37,889 nucleotides of DNA from an uncultured Clostridia bacterium (GCA_944372345.1 CALVYT010000028.1:1-37889); one strand, 5' to 3'; shown: positions 22,601 to 32,100, counted from the stretch's first letter. Numbers and translations: made by a program. Notes: generated from the sequence alone by a model not told the origin.

Positions 22601-24403
22601 TCAGATCCAGTCGTCGCCGACGACGAATATGCTGCGAAGGAATTCGTAACGCGATTCGAGGAAATCTTTGAGGTGTTCCTTCGCGTCTTTCTGCGACCTT
22701 ATCGCGTTATATTCGGAATTGCCCTCCGCAACATTAAGGCATGCGCCCCAGCGCTTGAAGTTTTTGTCGATCTCGGCTTTATAGACCGTCGAAAGTTCGT
22801 CGAGACGCTCGATCGATTCGTCGAACACTCCGCGCTCGTCCAGTTCTCCCCAGCGAACCGCCACTTCGTCGCGGAACCACTGCTTGGACGAAAGCAGATT
22901 GAGCCAGGGGTTGTCGTGTCCCTTGGGCGTACCTGAAACGCTGTTGCCTTTATAAGGCATACAAGTATAGATACCGTCCGTTTCATCCACGTCGAAGCCG
23001 AGCGAGGAATCCCAGTCCCACGGCGCTTCGAAGCGAAGCTTCTTCTCGCCCTCCTCGCTCATATCTATGCTCATCAGGAAGCTCGACCAGCCGACGTCCA
23101 TATCCATACATATCTCGTTGAGTATGAACGTATCGACGAGCGAATCGAGCGCGAGCGACGCTTCCACCGCTTCCCTATCCGTTTTCAGCGACGTATCTTT
23201 AATTATATTCCCGTCGCCGTCAAGGCGGAGATAAGGATCTGCGGCAAGATCGGTGTGATCGTTATAAACCGCGTCGGCAAGAACGGCGTAGGTATTTTCG
23301 ATGACCTTTTTGATAAAGTCGTTCTGAGCCTGCGAATACACCTTACTCTTTATCGCGTATTTACTCATCAGCGTCCGCGTCGTATTATTGCCGTCGGCAT
23401 ACTTGCAGCCGTTTCTATACGTTATGTAAAACCGTTCGAGCTCTACTTCCGAATCGGCGTAGGCGTCCATTTCCACAAAATAGCCGGTATGTATTTCGTT
23501 CATTGCGGCTTCCCATTCCGCGCTGCCCTCGCCGTAATCCTCGGGATCTTCGGGCTCGGGGACGTTGACGCGCTCTTCGCGTACTTCCTGCTGTTCGGTG
23601 AGCAGATACAGCCCTCTGTACGTTCCGTTCACTTCCACTTCGACGTAACGCGAATCCGCGCTGTAATACCCGTCCTCGCCGAGCAGTTCGCTTGCGAGAT
23701 ACTGCGCCGTCGGATTGCGGAGCAGGCTCTTGTCCTTGTAATCGGCAAGGAGCACCCACTCCTTTGCTTTCAGATCTTCGTTGACGCCGAGCATTACCTG
23801 TTTGTCTTTAAATTTGATCTTATACGGCTTTTTTGCGTAATTCGCGCTGTAATTGCCGCGGACTTTGACGCGCCCTACGGCATCCGTCAACTTATATTCC
23901 TCATCGCACCCGGAAACCGAAACCGTACAGTCGAAATACTCGGCGTTATACATATCGCCCGTTATCTCGACTCTGCCCTCGGTGTTTATCGAGATCACGG
24001 GGATATCTTCATACTCGACGACGTAGCCGCAGTCGCAGACGGACTTGTAGATATGCCCGACGTTGCGCCCCTCTATCGCCTTGCCCGCATGCGGTTCGGT
24101 CACCGTCAGATCGCACGCCGTACACGTTTTCGTGTGCTCGTCGTTGTCGTAAGTATACTCGAAATCATGCGCTTTTTTGCCAATGACGACGTCCGCTTCG
24201 GAAAGCGGAGTTTTGCCTTCGGCATCGGAGAACAGCTCGCCGCATTCGCTGCACTTATAGTGCGCGATATTGCCTTCCTGCGTGCAGGTCGCCTCCGTTG
24301 CAGCCACTTCGACAAGCGAGTGGACATGCGAACAAGCCGCGAAAGCTATTGCGGAAAACGCAAACAGCGCGGCTAAAACCACCATCAAAACCCTTTTAAC
24401 CAT
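22601..24403 (-). CDS. CotH-kinase family lipoprotein
   Basis: A 600-residue secreted lipoprotein: signal peptide with lipobox ending at Cys24 (IAFAAC). Residues ~28-125 form Cys/His-rich modules (HVHSLVEV, CTQEGNIAHYKCSECGELF, CTACDLTV, CDCGYVVEY) seen in Firmicutes surface proteins. The rest is a CotH-kinase domain with VRGNYSANYAKKPYKIKF, EWVLLADYKDKSLLRN, GLYLLTEQQEV and, near the end, PWDWDSSLGFDV, the metal-binding region. Members phosphorylate proteins on Ser in spore coats or are surface-associated; the substrate here is unknown. Its ATG at 24403 follows AAAGGTGG. It is monocistronic, with its own promoter and terminator. Confidence 0.88.
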   Translation of the reverse strand: MVKRVLMVVLAALFAFSAIAFAACSHVHSLVEVAATEATCTQEGNIAHYKCSECGELFSDAEGKTPLSEADVVIGKKAHDFEYTYDNDEHTKTCTACDLTVTEPHAGKAIEGRNVGHIYKSVCDCGYVVEYEDIPVISINTEGRVEITGDMYNAEYFDCTVSVSGCDEEYKLTDAVGRVKVRGNYSANYAKKPYKIKFKDKQVMLGVNEDLKAKEWVLLADYKDKSLLRNPTAQYLASELLGEDGYYSADSRYVEVEVNGTYRGLYLLTEQQEVREERVNVPEPEDPEDYGEGSAEWEAAMNEIHTGYFVEMDAYADSEVELERFYITYRNGCKYADGNNTTRTLMSKYAIKSKVYSQAQNDFIKKVIENTYAVLADAVYNDHTDLAADPYLRLDGDGNIIKDTSLKTDREAVEASLALDSLVDTFILNEICMDMDVGWSSFLMSIDMSEEGEKKLRFEAPWDWDSSLGFDVDETDGIYTCMPYKGNSVSGTPKGHDNPWLNLLSSKQWFRDEVAVRWGELDERGVFDESIERLDELSTVYKAEIDKNFKRWGACLNVAEGNSEYNAIRSQKDAKEHLKDFLESRYEFLRSIFVVGDDWI

Positions 24404-24420
24404 AAGCCACCTTTCTTTTT

Positions 24421-24433
24421 CGGCATATTGCCG
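24421..24433. promoter_or_regulatory. 13-bp palindrome in the CotH-kinase leader
   Basis: CGGCATATTGCCG has 5-bp arms around a 3-bp centre and lies between the -10 box and the SD. It could be an operator or a small leader hairpin. There is only one copy, so this is weak. Confidence 0.3.
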
Positions 24434-24445
24434 TTATTTACGACA

Positions 24446-24474
24446 ATAATAACACGGTTCCGGAGTTTTGTCAA
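24446..24474 (-). promoter_or_regulatory. Promoter of the CotH-kinase gene
   Basis: On the minus strand TTGACA (24474-24469) and TATTAT (24451-24446) are separated by 17 bp, about 43 bp before the ATG. Confidence 0.85.
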
Positions 24475-24510
24475 TACCGTTTCTGTATTTTCACAAAAAA
24501 ATTCAACAGG

Positions 24511-24537
24511 AAAAAGCGGACGCGTTCCCGCGTCCGC
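24511..24537 (-). terminator. Terminator of the FTR-like gene
   Basis: On the minus strand GCGGACGCG pairs with CGCGTCCGC (9 bp, GGAA loop) followed by five T residues. It ends the small FTR-like gene and lies just upstream of the CotH-kinase promoter. Confidence 0.9.
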
Positions 24538-24558
24538 ACGCAGCGGCACAAACCGCAT

Positions 24559-24756
24559 TCACTTCTCCTTGTAATAAAGCATACAGTGGCAATATCCCTC
24601 GAATTCCGGATCCGCTATCTGATCGCGGAATTCCTTGCATATGCATTTGGTGTCCGGCGTTTTTTCCAGACGGCAAGGGCAGTATCCGCCTTTGGCTTTC
24701 AAGCCCTCCTGCACCTGACGGACTATCTCTTTATCCTCGTTGAACCTGACTTTCAT
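24559..24756 (-). CDS. Mini ferredoxin-thioredoxin reductase catalytic-chain-like protein
   Basis: A 65-residue cytoplasmic protein with the FTR catalytic cysteine pattern compressed into a short chain: CPCR (26-29 region), TKCICKEFR, and GYCHCMLYY. In FTR beta chains these cysteines hold a 4Fe-4S cluster next to a redox-active disulphide. Here the domain is about half the length of plant-type FTR beta. It may be a free-standing FeS/thiol redox protein. The ATG at 24756 has AAAGGAG and GAGGAG upstream. It has its own promoter and terminator. The family call is from the Cys spacing; the redox partner is unknown. Confidence 0.8.
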   Translation of the reverse strand: MKVRFNEDKEIVRQVQEGLKAKGGYCPCRLEKTPDTKCICKEFRDQIADPEFEGYCHCMLYYKEK

Positions 24757-24776
24757 ACTCCTCTCTCCTTTCGGAT

Positions 24777-24805
24777 ATGATAGCACACGGAAAGAAAAAA
24801 GTCAA
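24777..24805 (-). promoter_or_regulatory. Promoter of the FTR-like gene
   Basis: On the minus strand TTGACT (24805-24800) and TATCAT (24782-24777) are separated by 17 bp, about 20 bp before the ATG. The -35 abuts the hsp20 terminator. Confidence 0.8.
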
Positions 24806-24807
24806 CG

Positions 24808-24838
24808 CAAAAGCCGCCCCGGTTCTGCCGGAGCGGTT
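24808..24838 (-). terminator. hsp20 terminator
   Basis: On the minus strand CCGCTCCGG pairs with CCGGGGCGG (9 bp with one G-T, 5-nt loop) and runs into CTTTT. It lies 13 bp past the hsp20 stop. Confidence 0.85.
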
Positions 24839-24850
24839 TTGCGAGAAACC

Positions 24851-25282
24851 TTACTCGATGTCGATCCTGTGCGAGGAAGGCAGCTCCTTCTTCTCCTTGG
24901 GAACGGAGAGCGTCAGAATGCCGTTCTCGTACTTCGCCTTGACGTCCTCTTTCTTGACGTCGCCGACATAGTAACTCCTGCTGCACGAGAAACTGCGCTC
25001 GCGGCGGATGTAGTTCTCCTTCTTGTCCTTTTCCCTGTCCGTCTTGGATGCGGAAACGGTAATATAGCCGCCGTCGAAGTCAATGTTGATGACCTTCTTT
25101 TCAAGACCGGGCATCTCCACTTCCATAACATACGCGTCGTCCGTTTCCTTTACGTCCGTGCGCATATACCCTCGCGAGGTGCGATGTCCGCGGAAACCCG
25201 GGAACAGATCGCGCATTGCCTCGTCGAAGAAGTCGTAGTCGGGCAGAAAACCGCCGCTAAAGTTCGTAAGTTCGTTTTTCAT
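24851..25282 (-). CDS. Hsp20/alpha-crystallin family small heat shock protein
   Basis: ATP-independent chaperone that holds unfolding proteins. The 143-residue product has an Asp/Phe-rich N-terminus (YDFFDEAMRDLF), an alpha-crystallin domain (~40-130) with VEMPGLEKKVINIDF and KYENGILTLSVPK, and a C-terminal IDI motif for oligomer assembly. The length is typical. The ATG at 25282 follows AGGAGG with 8-bp spacing. A CIRCE-like operator and a strong promoter lie upstream, so HrcA control of heat induction is predicted. It is monocistronic. Confidence 0.95.
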   Translation of the reverse strand: MKNELTNFSGGFLPDYDFFDEAMRDLFPGFRGHRTSRGYMRTDVKETDDAYVMEVEMPGLEKKVINIDFDGGYITVSASKTDREKDKKENYIRRERSFSCSRSYYVGDVKKEDVKAKYENGILTLSVPKEKKELPSSHRIDIE

Positions 25283-25311
25283 AATGATTACCTCCTGATC
25301 CACGGAGATTG

Positions 25312-25343
25312 TTAGCACTTAACTCTGTTGAGTGTTAGCACTC
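25312..25343. promoter_or_regulatory. CIRCE-like HrcA operator upstream of hsp20
   Basis: TTAGCACTT (25312-25320), nine bases, then GAGTGTTAG (25330-25338) follows the CIRCE pattern TTAGCACTC-N9-GAGTGCTAA with three mismatches. A perfect TTAGCACTC half-site overlaps the right arm at 25335-25343. The site lies downstream of the -10, as is common for CIRCE. Confidence 0.82.
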
Positions 25344-25362
25344 TCTTGTCTTATTTGCTAAT

Positions 25363-25390
25363 ATTATAGCACTCCCGAAAAAATTGTCAA
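25363..25390 (-). promoter_or_regulatory. hsp20 promoter
   Basis: On the minus strand both consensus boxes are perfect: TTGACA (25390-25385) and TATAAT (25368-25363), 16 bp apart. A very strong promoter held by a downstream operator is the classical heat-shock design. Confidence 0.9.
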
Positions 25391-25505
25391 GTATTTTTAC
25401 GAAAATTTTTCAAAAAATTTTTTCGGTTTTTCAAGGTAATATTATGTGCGGGGCGGGCGCGCGATATTCCGCCGCGCTCGCGCGCAAAATGGCGAAAAAA
25501 CGACG

Positions 25506-25539
25506 AAAAAGCGGACCGGAGCAAAATGCTCCGGTCCGC
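25506..25539 (-). terminator. Terminator of the GH3 surface operon
   Basis: On the minus strand a perfect 13-bp stem (25511-25523 with 25527-25539, 3-nt loop) followed by five T residues. It ends the operon after the CBM-like lipoprotein gene. Confidence 0.95.
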
Positions 25540-25559
25540 GGCGGATCGAATACCGATCG

Positions 25560-26216
25560 TCAGATACCGCCTCTCTTCGAGGGGTTGTCCGTGTTCTGCT
25601 TATAGTCCAGCTTGGCGTCCGTGGTGATCTTGACGTAGTCGATCGCGGGACCGCCCGTCTGACCGCCGCGCAGTTCGTTGGCGTGGACGGAAAGATTGAG
25701 CGTGTTCTCGCCCTCTTTGATCTGCGCCGAGGACGTGATCGTCTTGTCGGAGAACGTCATCTTCGACATATCGTTGGCTGCGCCGCACTCGACGAATATG
25801 CTGCCGTATTGCAGGCTCGTGCCGTTCAGCGTGATCTCGAACTCGTCGGGAGTGAGCGTGATGTCGCCTATCTCCGAGCCGAGGCGCAGGACTATCGTGG
25901 CGGTGCCCGCCTTATCCGCGGTGAACTTGAAGTCCATCGAGAAGTTGGGCGAATAGGTGTAACCGACGTAGTAGCCCTCGCTCCAGCCGAGTTCCTTCTG
26001 CGCGTCCGTGCCGTCGCCGTAGATCAGGTCGTAGCCCGACTGGTTGCTGGACATGCCCGCGCCCTGTACGTTCTCTATGCCGGCGACGTACTCGGCTTCC
26101 ATAACGTACTCTTTGAAGCCCTCGGGAAGGTCGTCGCCGCAGGCGGCGAAGCCGACCGTCATTACCGCGGCAGCCGCAAGAGCGAGCGTAGCCGCAATGA
26201 TACCTTTAACTTTCAT
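25560..26216 (-). CDS. Small lipoprotein with CBM-like beta-sandwich
   Basis: A 218-residue secreted lipoprotein: signal peptide and lipobox with Cys26 (GFAAC). The mature part begins YVMEAEYVAGIENVQGAG and continues with strands such as TATIVLRLGS, FEITLNGTSL and EGENTLNLSVHANE, ending near GPAIDYVKITTDAKL. This layout is that of CBM6/CBM35-like carbohydrate-binding sandwiches. Predicted to sit on the outer membrane face and hold a sugar polymer near the two glycosidases. The ATG at 26216 lies inside the GH3 gene end (11-bp overlap), with GGAGG nine bases upstream. It is the last gene of the operon. No catalytic residues are recognised. Confidence 0.72.
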   Translation of the reverse strand: MKVKGIIAATLALAAAAVMTVGFAACGDDLPEGFKEYVMEAEYVAGIENVQGAGMSSNQSGYDLIYGDGTDAQKELGWSEGYYVGYTYSPNFSMDFKFTADKAGTATIVLRLGSEIGDITLTPDEFEITLNGTSLQYGSIFVECGAANDMSKMTFSDKTITSSAQIKEGENTLNLSVHANELRGGQTGGPAIDYVKITTDAKLDYKQNTDNPSKRGGI

Positions 26217-29181
26217 CTGAAATATCCTCCTGGTTTTCGTTTTCGGCAGATCGTTTGTTTTTGACGGTGAACACCGCGTACAGAGCCGCAAGCGCTCCGC
26301 ATCCCGCCAGTATGACGCAGTTGGCAACTATCAGCCACACGACCCACCAAGGGATCGTATAACCGAATATGACGTTGGGGCCGCTGCCGTTCATCGCGTT
26401 GCTCTGCGCTATCGTGTAAAGTATGTTCTTCGTCGCCTGACGGAGCACGGTGATATCCGTTGCCGTCGACGTCGAGGACGGACCTTTACGCGGGCTGAGG
26501 TTGAGGTCGCCGCCCGCGCGGAGCATCTGGTCGACGTTCATATAGGATTTGAGGTTGAAGTCGGTGATGACCATTCCTTCAAAGCCCCACTCGTCGCGGA
26601 GCAGGCGCGTAAGCAGCTCGTAAGAGCCGCCCGCCCACGTCACGCCGATGCGGTTGAACGAAGACATCATAGCTGTCGTGCCGCCCTCTACGACGCAGTA
26701 CTCGAACGGCAGGAAATACAGTTCGCGCATAGCCTGCTCGTTAGCCCAGGTGACCAGACCGCTGTCGTCGCGGCGTGTCTCCTGCTCGTTGAGAGCGAAG
26801 TGCTTGACGAACGTGTAAACGCCCTTTTCGTTCGCGCCCTTGACGACTTCCGCGCCCATCATTCCGGAGAGCAGACCGTCTTCGCTGTAATACTCGAAGT
26901 TTCTGCCGCCGAACTGGCTGCGGTGGATATTGACAGCGGGCGCGTACCAGCCGGAATACGTCCGACCATCGCCGGGTTTATGCCCGATAAGTCCCTCGTC
27001 GCCTATCATATTGCCGAACTCGCGGGCTAGCTCCTTGTTCCACGTCGCGCCCAGCACCGCTTCACTCGCGTAGTAGCAGGTGTCGTGCACCTCTCCGCCG
27101 CCCATATAAGCCGCGAAGCCCATAGGACCGTCGGAGTCTATCGTCTGCGGTTTGCCGATGCCGTCTATGCGCACCGTGCGGTAGTTGCCCGTCGAAACGA
27201 GGTCTACCATTTCGGTAACCGTGAGCTGATCGAGCAGCTTATCCCACAGCGCGTCTCCGTAAGGTTTGCCGATGAGGTCGTACAGCTTCACCTCGGTGTC
27301 CTTATACGACATAGAGCGGCGGCTCTGCGTCGGAGCGTGCTCCGAGTACCAGGGGTCGTCCGCTTTGTCGGAAAGGACGTACGTCAGAGACGACACCATT
27401 TCGTCGGAAAGCGTCCTGTTCTCAATCGAGTCCGCCCCGTCGAGAACGGATGCGTTCGCGAACGCGTCCTCGCGGGAGAGGTATTCCTCTATGTGCCCGC
27501 TGACGTCGTCGAACAGGTTCTCTACTTTCACCTCTTCCTCGACCGCGTCGGAGTTCTCGTAGTAAACGTCCTCGGCGAGAGTATAGTCGTAGCTGCCGAC
27601 GTAGGTGTGCGCGTCCGTCGCGACGCGGAGAGTGTACGTTCCCTTTTCGAGTTCGTAGCCCTTTATGCCGTTGCCGTTCGCGTCGCTGTAATCGTAAGAC
27701 GCCATATCTCGCGCGGAAACGGAAAGCGTATACGTCTTTTCCTCGCCGACTTCAAGCTCGTCCGTCTTGAAAAAGTCTGCGAGCACGACGTGCGGTTTCT
27801 CTATCCCGCCCGCCGTATACGGCGAAGTGTAATAGAGCTGCACGACGGTCTTACCCGCGAGCGGACCGTTGTTCTTTACTTTGACCGACAGTTCGACGGT
27901 CGAATCCGCCGTCAGCGTCATATCGGTCGGCTCTTCGACAGATATGTCGAACGTCGAATACGAAAGTCCGTAACCGAACGGATAGACGACGTTCTCGTTA
28001 TACCACGCGTCACCCGAGCCCGCGGAGTCCGCGTTCATCTCGGCACACATCGTTTCGTAGTAACGGTAGCCGACGTAAATGCCTTCGCGGTATTCGACGA
28101 ACCACGCGTTGCGCGCGCCGTTCGCCGAGTAGTAGCGGTTGCCCTCTTCTGAAAGATAGTTACCGAAGTTATGCCAGCTCGGATCTTTCGTGAAGTCGGC
28201 GGCGTGGGTGTCCACCGTTCTGCCCGACGGGTTGATCTCGCCCGAGAGTATGTCTCCGAGAGCGTTCAGCCCCGTCGCGCCGGTGTGACCCAGCCAGAGC
28301 GCGGCTTTGATCTTGCCGTCGTAAGCGGGATCGTCGAGGAAGTCGAGCTCCATCGAGGACGCGCTGTTGACGACGACTATGACCTTGTCGAAATTCTCGC
28401 ACGCTTCGGCGAGCATATCCTGCTCGTTCTTGTCGAGCTGCAGATAGTGGTCGTCCATACTTGCCGCGCCGCTGACGAGTTCGCGGCTGCCCGCGTCCGC
28501 CGTCCAGTTGTCGTAGCTGCCGCCCACGCGGAACATAGTGCGGGGCAGGTCGTACCCCTCGCCGCCTATGCGCGACAGCACTACGACCGCCGCGTCGTTA
28601 TACGAAGCGTAACTGTCCGTTACGTTCTGCGGATACGGCAGGGGCGCTTCGCAGACGGGATAGCCCGTCAGACGCGTGCCCATACTGACCTCGGGACGTT
28701 CCATACCCGAAACGGACGCATAGTAGTCCCTTATGGTCGTATTGCATTTGAAGCCCGCGCCGTTCAGCGCCTCGGTCACGTCGTCGACGGCGTTGCTCGT
28801 ATCTCCCTTATTGGAGCCCGAACCACCGAGGGCGATCCCGACCGAATTTCTGCCGAATACCGTTATCTTCTGCCCGGCGGACAGGGGCAGGGCGCTTTCC
28901 TCGTTTTTAAGGAGTACGACGCCCTCCCCCACTATGCGCTCGTTGAGCGCGTTCGCCGCGGCAAGAACCTGTTCTTTGTTTTCGTATTCCGTTTCGTAGT
29001 ACATATACTCGGACGGATCCCCGCTCTTTACATACCGCTCCTCGCCGCCGAGAACGGAATTTACGGTGTTGTAAAGGAACTTATTCTGCGTGAGGATCAT
29101 CGTTATCACGAATACTATCGCGAGAAGTACCGCCACTACGATCATCCATACGAAAAGCGCTTTGGTCCTGTGCTTTGCCAT
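26206..29181 (-). CDS. Membrane-anchored GH3 glycosidase with reversed domain order (first copy by coordinate)
   Basis: A 991-residue glycoside hydrolase family 3 protein, probably a beta-glucosidase or beta-xylosidase acting outside the membrane. A transmembrane anchor lies at 9-31 and another at ~943-972. Between them the domain order is the reverse of ordinary GH3: the alpha/beta sandwich first (GEGVVLLKNEESALPL at 85-100), then an FnIII-like domain (~420-535), then the TIM-barrel domain (~635-930) with WYAPAVNIHRS, FVKHFALNEQE and GFEGMVITDF, in which Asp874 is the expected nucleophile. The ATG at 29181 follows AAGGACA. It lies 9 bp after the larger GH3 gene and overlaps the next gene by 11 bp. 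Confidence 0.9.
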   Translation of the reverse strand: MAKHRTKALFVWMIVVAVLLAIVFVITMILTQNKFLYNTVNSVLGGEERYVKSGDPSEYMYYETEYENKEQVLAAANALNERIVGEGVVLLKNEESALPLSAGQKITVFGRNSVGIALGGSGSNKGDTSNAVDDVTEALNGAGFKCNTTIRDYYASVSGMERPEVSMGTRLTGYPVCEAPLPYPQNVTDSYASYNDAAVVVLSRIGGEGYDLPRTMFRVGGSYDNWTADAGSRELVSGAASMDDHYLQLDKNEQDMLAEACENFDKVIVVVNSASSMELDFLDDPAYDGKIKAALWLGHTGATGLNALGDILSGEINPSGRTVDTHAADFTKDPSWHNFGNYLSEEGNRYYSANGARNAWFVEYREGIYVGYRYYETMCAEMNADSAGSGDAWYNENVVYPFGYGLSYSTFDISVEEPTDMTLTADSTVELSVKVKNNGPLAGKTVVQLYYTSPYTAGGIEKPHVVLADFFKTDELEVGEEKTYTLSVSARDMASYDYSDANGNGIKGYELEKGTYTLRVATDAHTYVGSYDYTLAEDVYYENSDAVEEEVKVENLFDDVSGHIEEYLSREDAFANASVLDGADSIENRTLSDEMVSSLTYVLSDKADDPWYSEHAPTQSRRSMSYKDTEVKLYDLIGKPYGDALWDKLLDQLTVTEMVDLVSTGNYRTVRIDGIGKPQTIDSDGPMGFAAYMGGGEVHDTCYYASEAVLGATWNKELAREFGNMIGDEGLIGHKPGDGRTYSGWYAPAVNIHRSQFGGRNFEYYSEDGLLSGMMGAEVVKGANEKGVYTFVKHFALNEQETRRDDSGLVTWANEQAMRELYFLPFEYCVVEGGTTAMMSSFNRIGVTWAGGSYELLTRLLRDEWGFEGMVITDFNLKSYMNVDQMLRAGGDLNLSPRKGPSSTSTATDITVLRQATKNILYTIAQSNAMNGSGPNVIFGYTIPWWVVWLIVANCVILAGCGALAALYAVFTVKNKRSAENENQEDISDES

Positions 29182-29190
29182 TATGTCCTT

Positions 29191-32100
29191 TTACGCCCTC
29201 CTTATTTTGTCCTTACGGGAGCGTATGCCTTTGACCGCAAGGACGATCGCCGCGCCGAGGCAGATCGCGAGCACGGGAACGATGAGAGTAGCAGTGCCGA
29301 TCGCGCTGCCGCAACCGCCGTCGGCGTTCGCGATGTAGAGCGTGAGCTCGATCGAATCTCCCGCGACGCCCTCGCCGGACGCCGTCACGGTGAACGTATA
29401 TACGCCGGCTTTCGTCGGAGTGCCGCTGAGCGTGCCGTTCTCGGCAAGCGTCAGACCCTCGGGAAGCGTGCCGTCCGTCACCTCATAGGTGAGGCTGCCC
29501 TTGCCCTGCGCCTGCGCCACGCTGCCGTTGTACGCCACGCCGTTCCTGCCGCTCGCAAGCGTGAAGTCGTTGAACGCCACTCCTATCGTGATCGTCAGCT
29601 CGATCTCCTCAGGCTCCGCGAACGGAGCGGAAACTATGACCTTGAACGCGTGGTCGGTCACGACCTGCGTCGGACGTCCCGTTATATATCCGCCCTCCGT
29701 CAGCGTCAGTCCCGTGGGAAGTTCGCTGCCGGGCGCGAGAGAGAACGTAACGTCGTGGGCGGTCTCCGCCGTACCCACTTTCGCGGTGTATGCCTGATTG
29801 TACTTACCGTCGGGAAGTTCCCCGCCCTCGAACGTTATCGCATTGAACACGTCGATCGTAAACGTCAGTTCCGCGTCCGTATAGCCGAGCGCGCTCGCAA
29901 GGACGGTGAACGAATAATTCTCGCACTCTTTGGTCGGCGTGCCGGTTATCTCTCCCGCGCTCGACAGAGTCAGACCGTCGGGAAGCAGGCTGCCGTCTTT
30001 GAGCGAATACGTTATGGCGGGCAAATTGGCAAGCTGATCGTCAGTCGCATCGGGAATCACCACTTCCGCATATGCAACGCTCACAGACCACGCCGTTCCG
30101 ATCGTAGCGGCTCCGAGATCGGTGTTCTCCGCCGAGTACACTATCGAACCGCCGGAATCGATGATGCTGATGACGAACGATGCGGTAAGCGAATAATCCA
30201 TATAAGTCGCCTTAACGGTAAAGCCGAAGCTGTTGCTCGTTTCCTGCGGCGTTCCGGATACCGTGCCGTCAGACGAAACGTTCAGTCCTTCGGGAAGTTC
30301 GCTTATCGCCTCATAAACTATCTCGCTTTCCGAAGCGTCGGGATAAAGTTCGTCGTTGATGATCGCTTTTGCCACCGTATCGGCGTAAGCCTGCCCGACG
30401 ACAGCCGTGCGCAGCGTGCCGCCCATATAAGACGACAGCGGTTTGGGAGTCGTAGGCGAGCTGCCATCGTTCATTGCAAGGCTGTTGGCGTGAGCGTAAA
30501 GCAGACCGTGCGCCATCTCACGCAGGCAGGAAAGCGTCGTAGCAGTTCCCGCATTGCCGTCGTAGGAAAGCGACGCGCCGCCGAGCGCAAGGTTACCGCC
30601 GCCGCGGATCATCCAGTCGGCGGGACCCCACGCACCGGAGTAAGAGTCGGTGACGACGTTGCCGTTGAATCCCCACTCGTTGCGGAGGATCTCCGTCAGC
30701 AGATTATAGCAGCCGCCCGCCCACTCGTAACCTATGCGGTTGAGCGAGCTCATCATCGCGCGCGTTTCGCCTACCTTGACGCAGAGCTCGAAACCCTTGA
30801 TGTAGATCTCGCGCATAGACTGTTCGTTCAGCCACGTCAGCAGACCGCAGCGGTTGGATTCCTGATCGTTGACGCCGAAGTGCTTGACGTAGCAGTACAG
30901 TCCCTTGCTCTGCGCGCCGCGGATGACATACGCGCTCATCATACCTGTGAGGTATCCGTCTTCGCTGTAATACTCGAAGTTACGTCCGGAGAACGGCGAG
31001 CGGTGGATATTGACCGCAGGCGCATACCAGCCTACTATCTTCGCCCACAGCGCTTCGTTGCCGGTTATCACGCCCTTTTCGTAAGCAAGATCGGTATTCC
31101 ACGTCGATGCGAGCACGACGTCGTTGCACCAGAACACATACGTTCCCGAAGGCGCGCCGACCGACCAGCCCGCAGGACCGTCGGCATTCGTCAGCCGCTT
31201 GATACCGAGATCCGCATAGTTCTGACCGGAAGCATAACCGCCCTGGAGCACGAGATTTTTAAGCTGGTCTACCGTAAGCTGATCGAGGAACAGATCCCAC
31301 TTCTCGTCATCGTAATCGACGCCCATAAGGTCGACGAGCGTAAGTCCGTTCTCCTCGCCCGTGGTCGGCCTTACATCCGTATACCACGGCTTGTCCGCCG
31401 AATCGAGCACCGAACCGTTATTGGAGTACTGATCGTTAAGTCCGTCTATGACCCACTGCTCCGCCTCTCTGCGCAGTTCGGTGGTCGGGAACGTGCCCTC
31501 CCAGTCCGCGCGCGTCATATAGTCGTCGATATAGTCGCTCACCTGATCGAAACGGTTCTCGATCGTATAGTCCGTCGTTTCGGACGTTTCGTAAGTGAAT
31601 CCGTCGCCCGCGATCTCATAGGAAACGGCGTCGTACTCCTCGTGCGCATTCTTCATCAGACGGACGGTGTAGTCGCCCGCGTCGAGTTCATAGCCCTCGA
31701 AGCCGTTGCCGTTCTTGTCGTTCCAGTCATACGACGCCATATCGCGGACATCGAACGTGACGGTCACGTCCTGATATTCGCCCGGCTGAATTACGTCCGT
31801 CTTGTCAAACGCCGCAAGCACGACGTGCGCTTTCTCTATCCCGCCGTCGGTGTACGGAGCGGTATAATAGACCTGAACCACGTCCTTGCCCGCGACTTCG
31901 CCGGTGTTCGTGACGCGGACGGTCAGCGAAATCTCGCCGTCCTCGGTCAGCGCCGCGCCGTCCGTCGGGGACGCGGAGGTTATCTCCTGCCTAAACTCCG
32001 TATACGACAAGCCGTGACCTATCGGATAGACGACGTGCGCGTCGTACCAGTTGTCCCAGCTCTCCGTGCTCGTCTGACCGAGCAGCGTTTCGTGCGCCGT

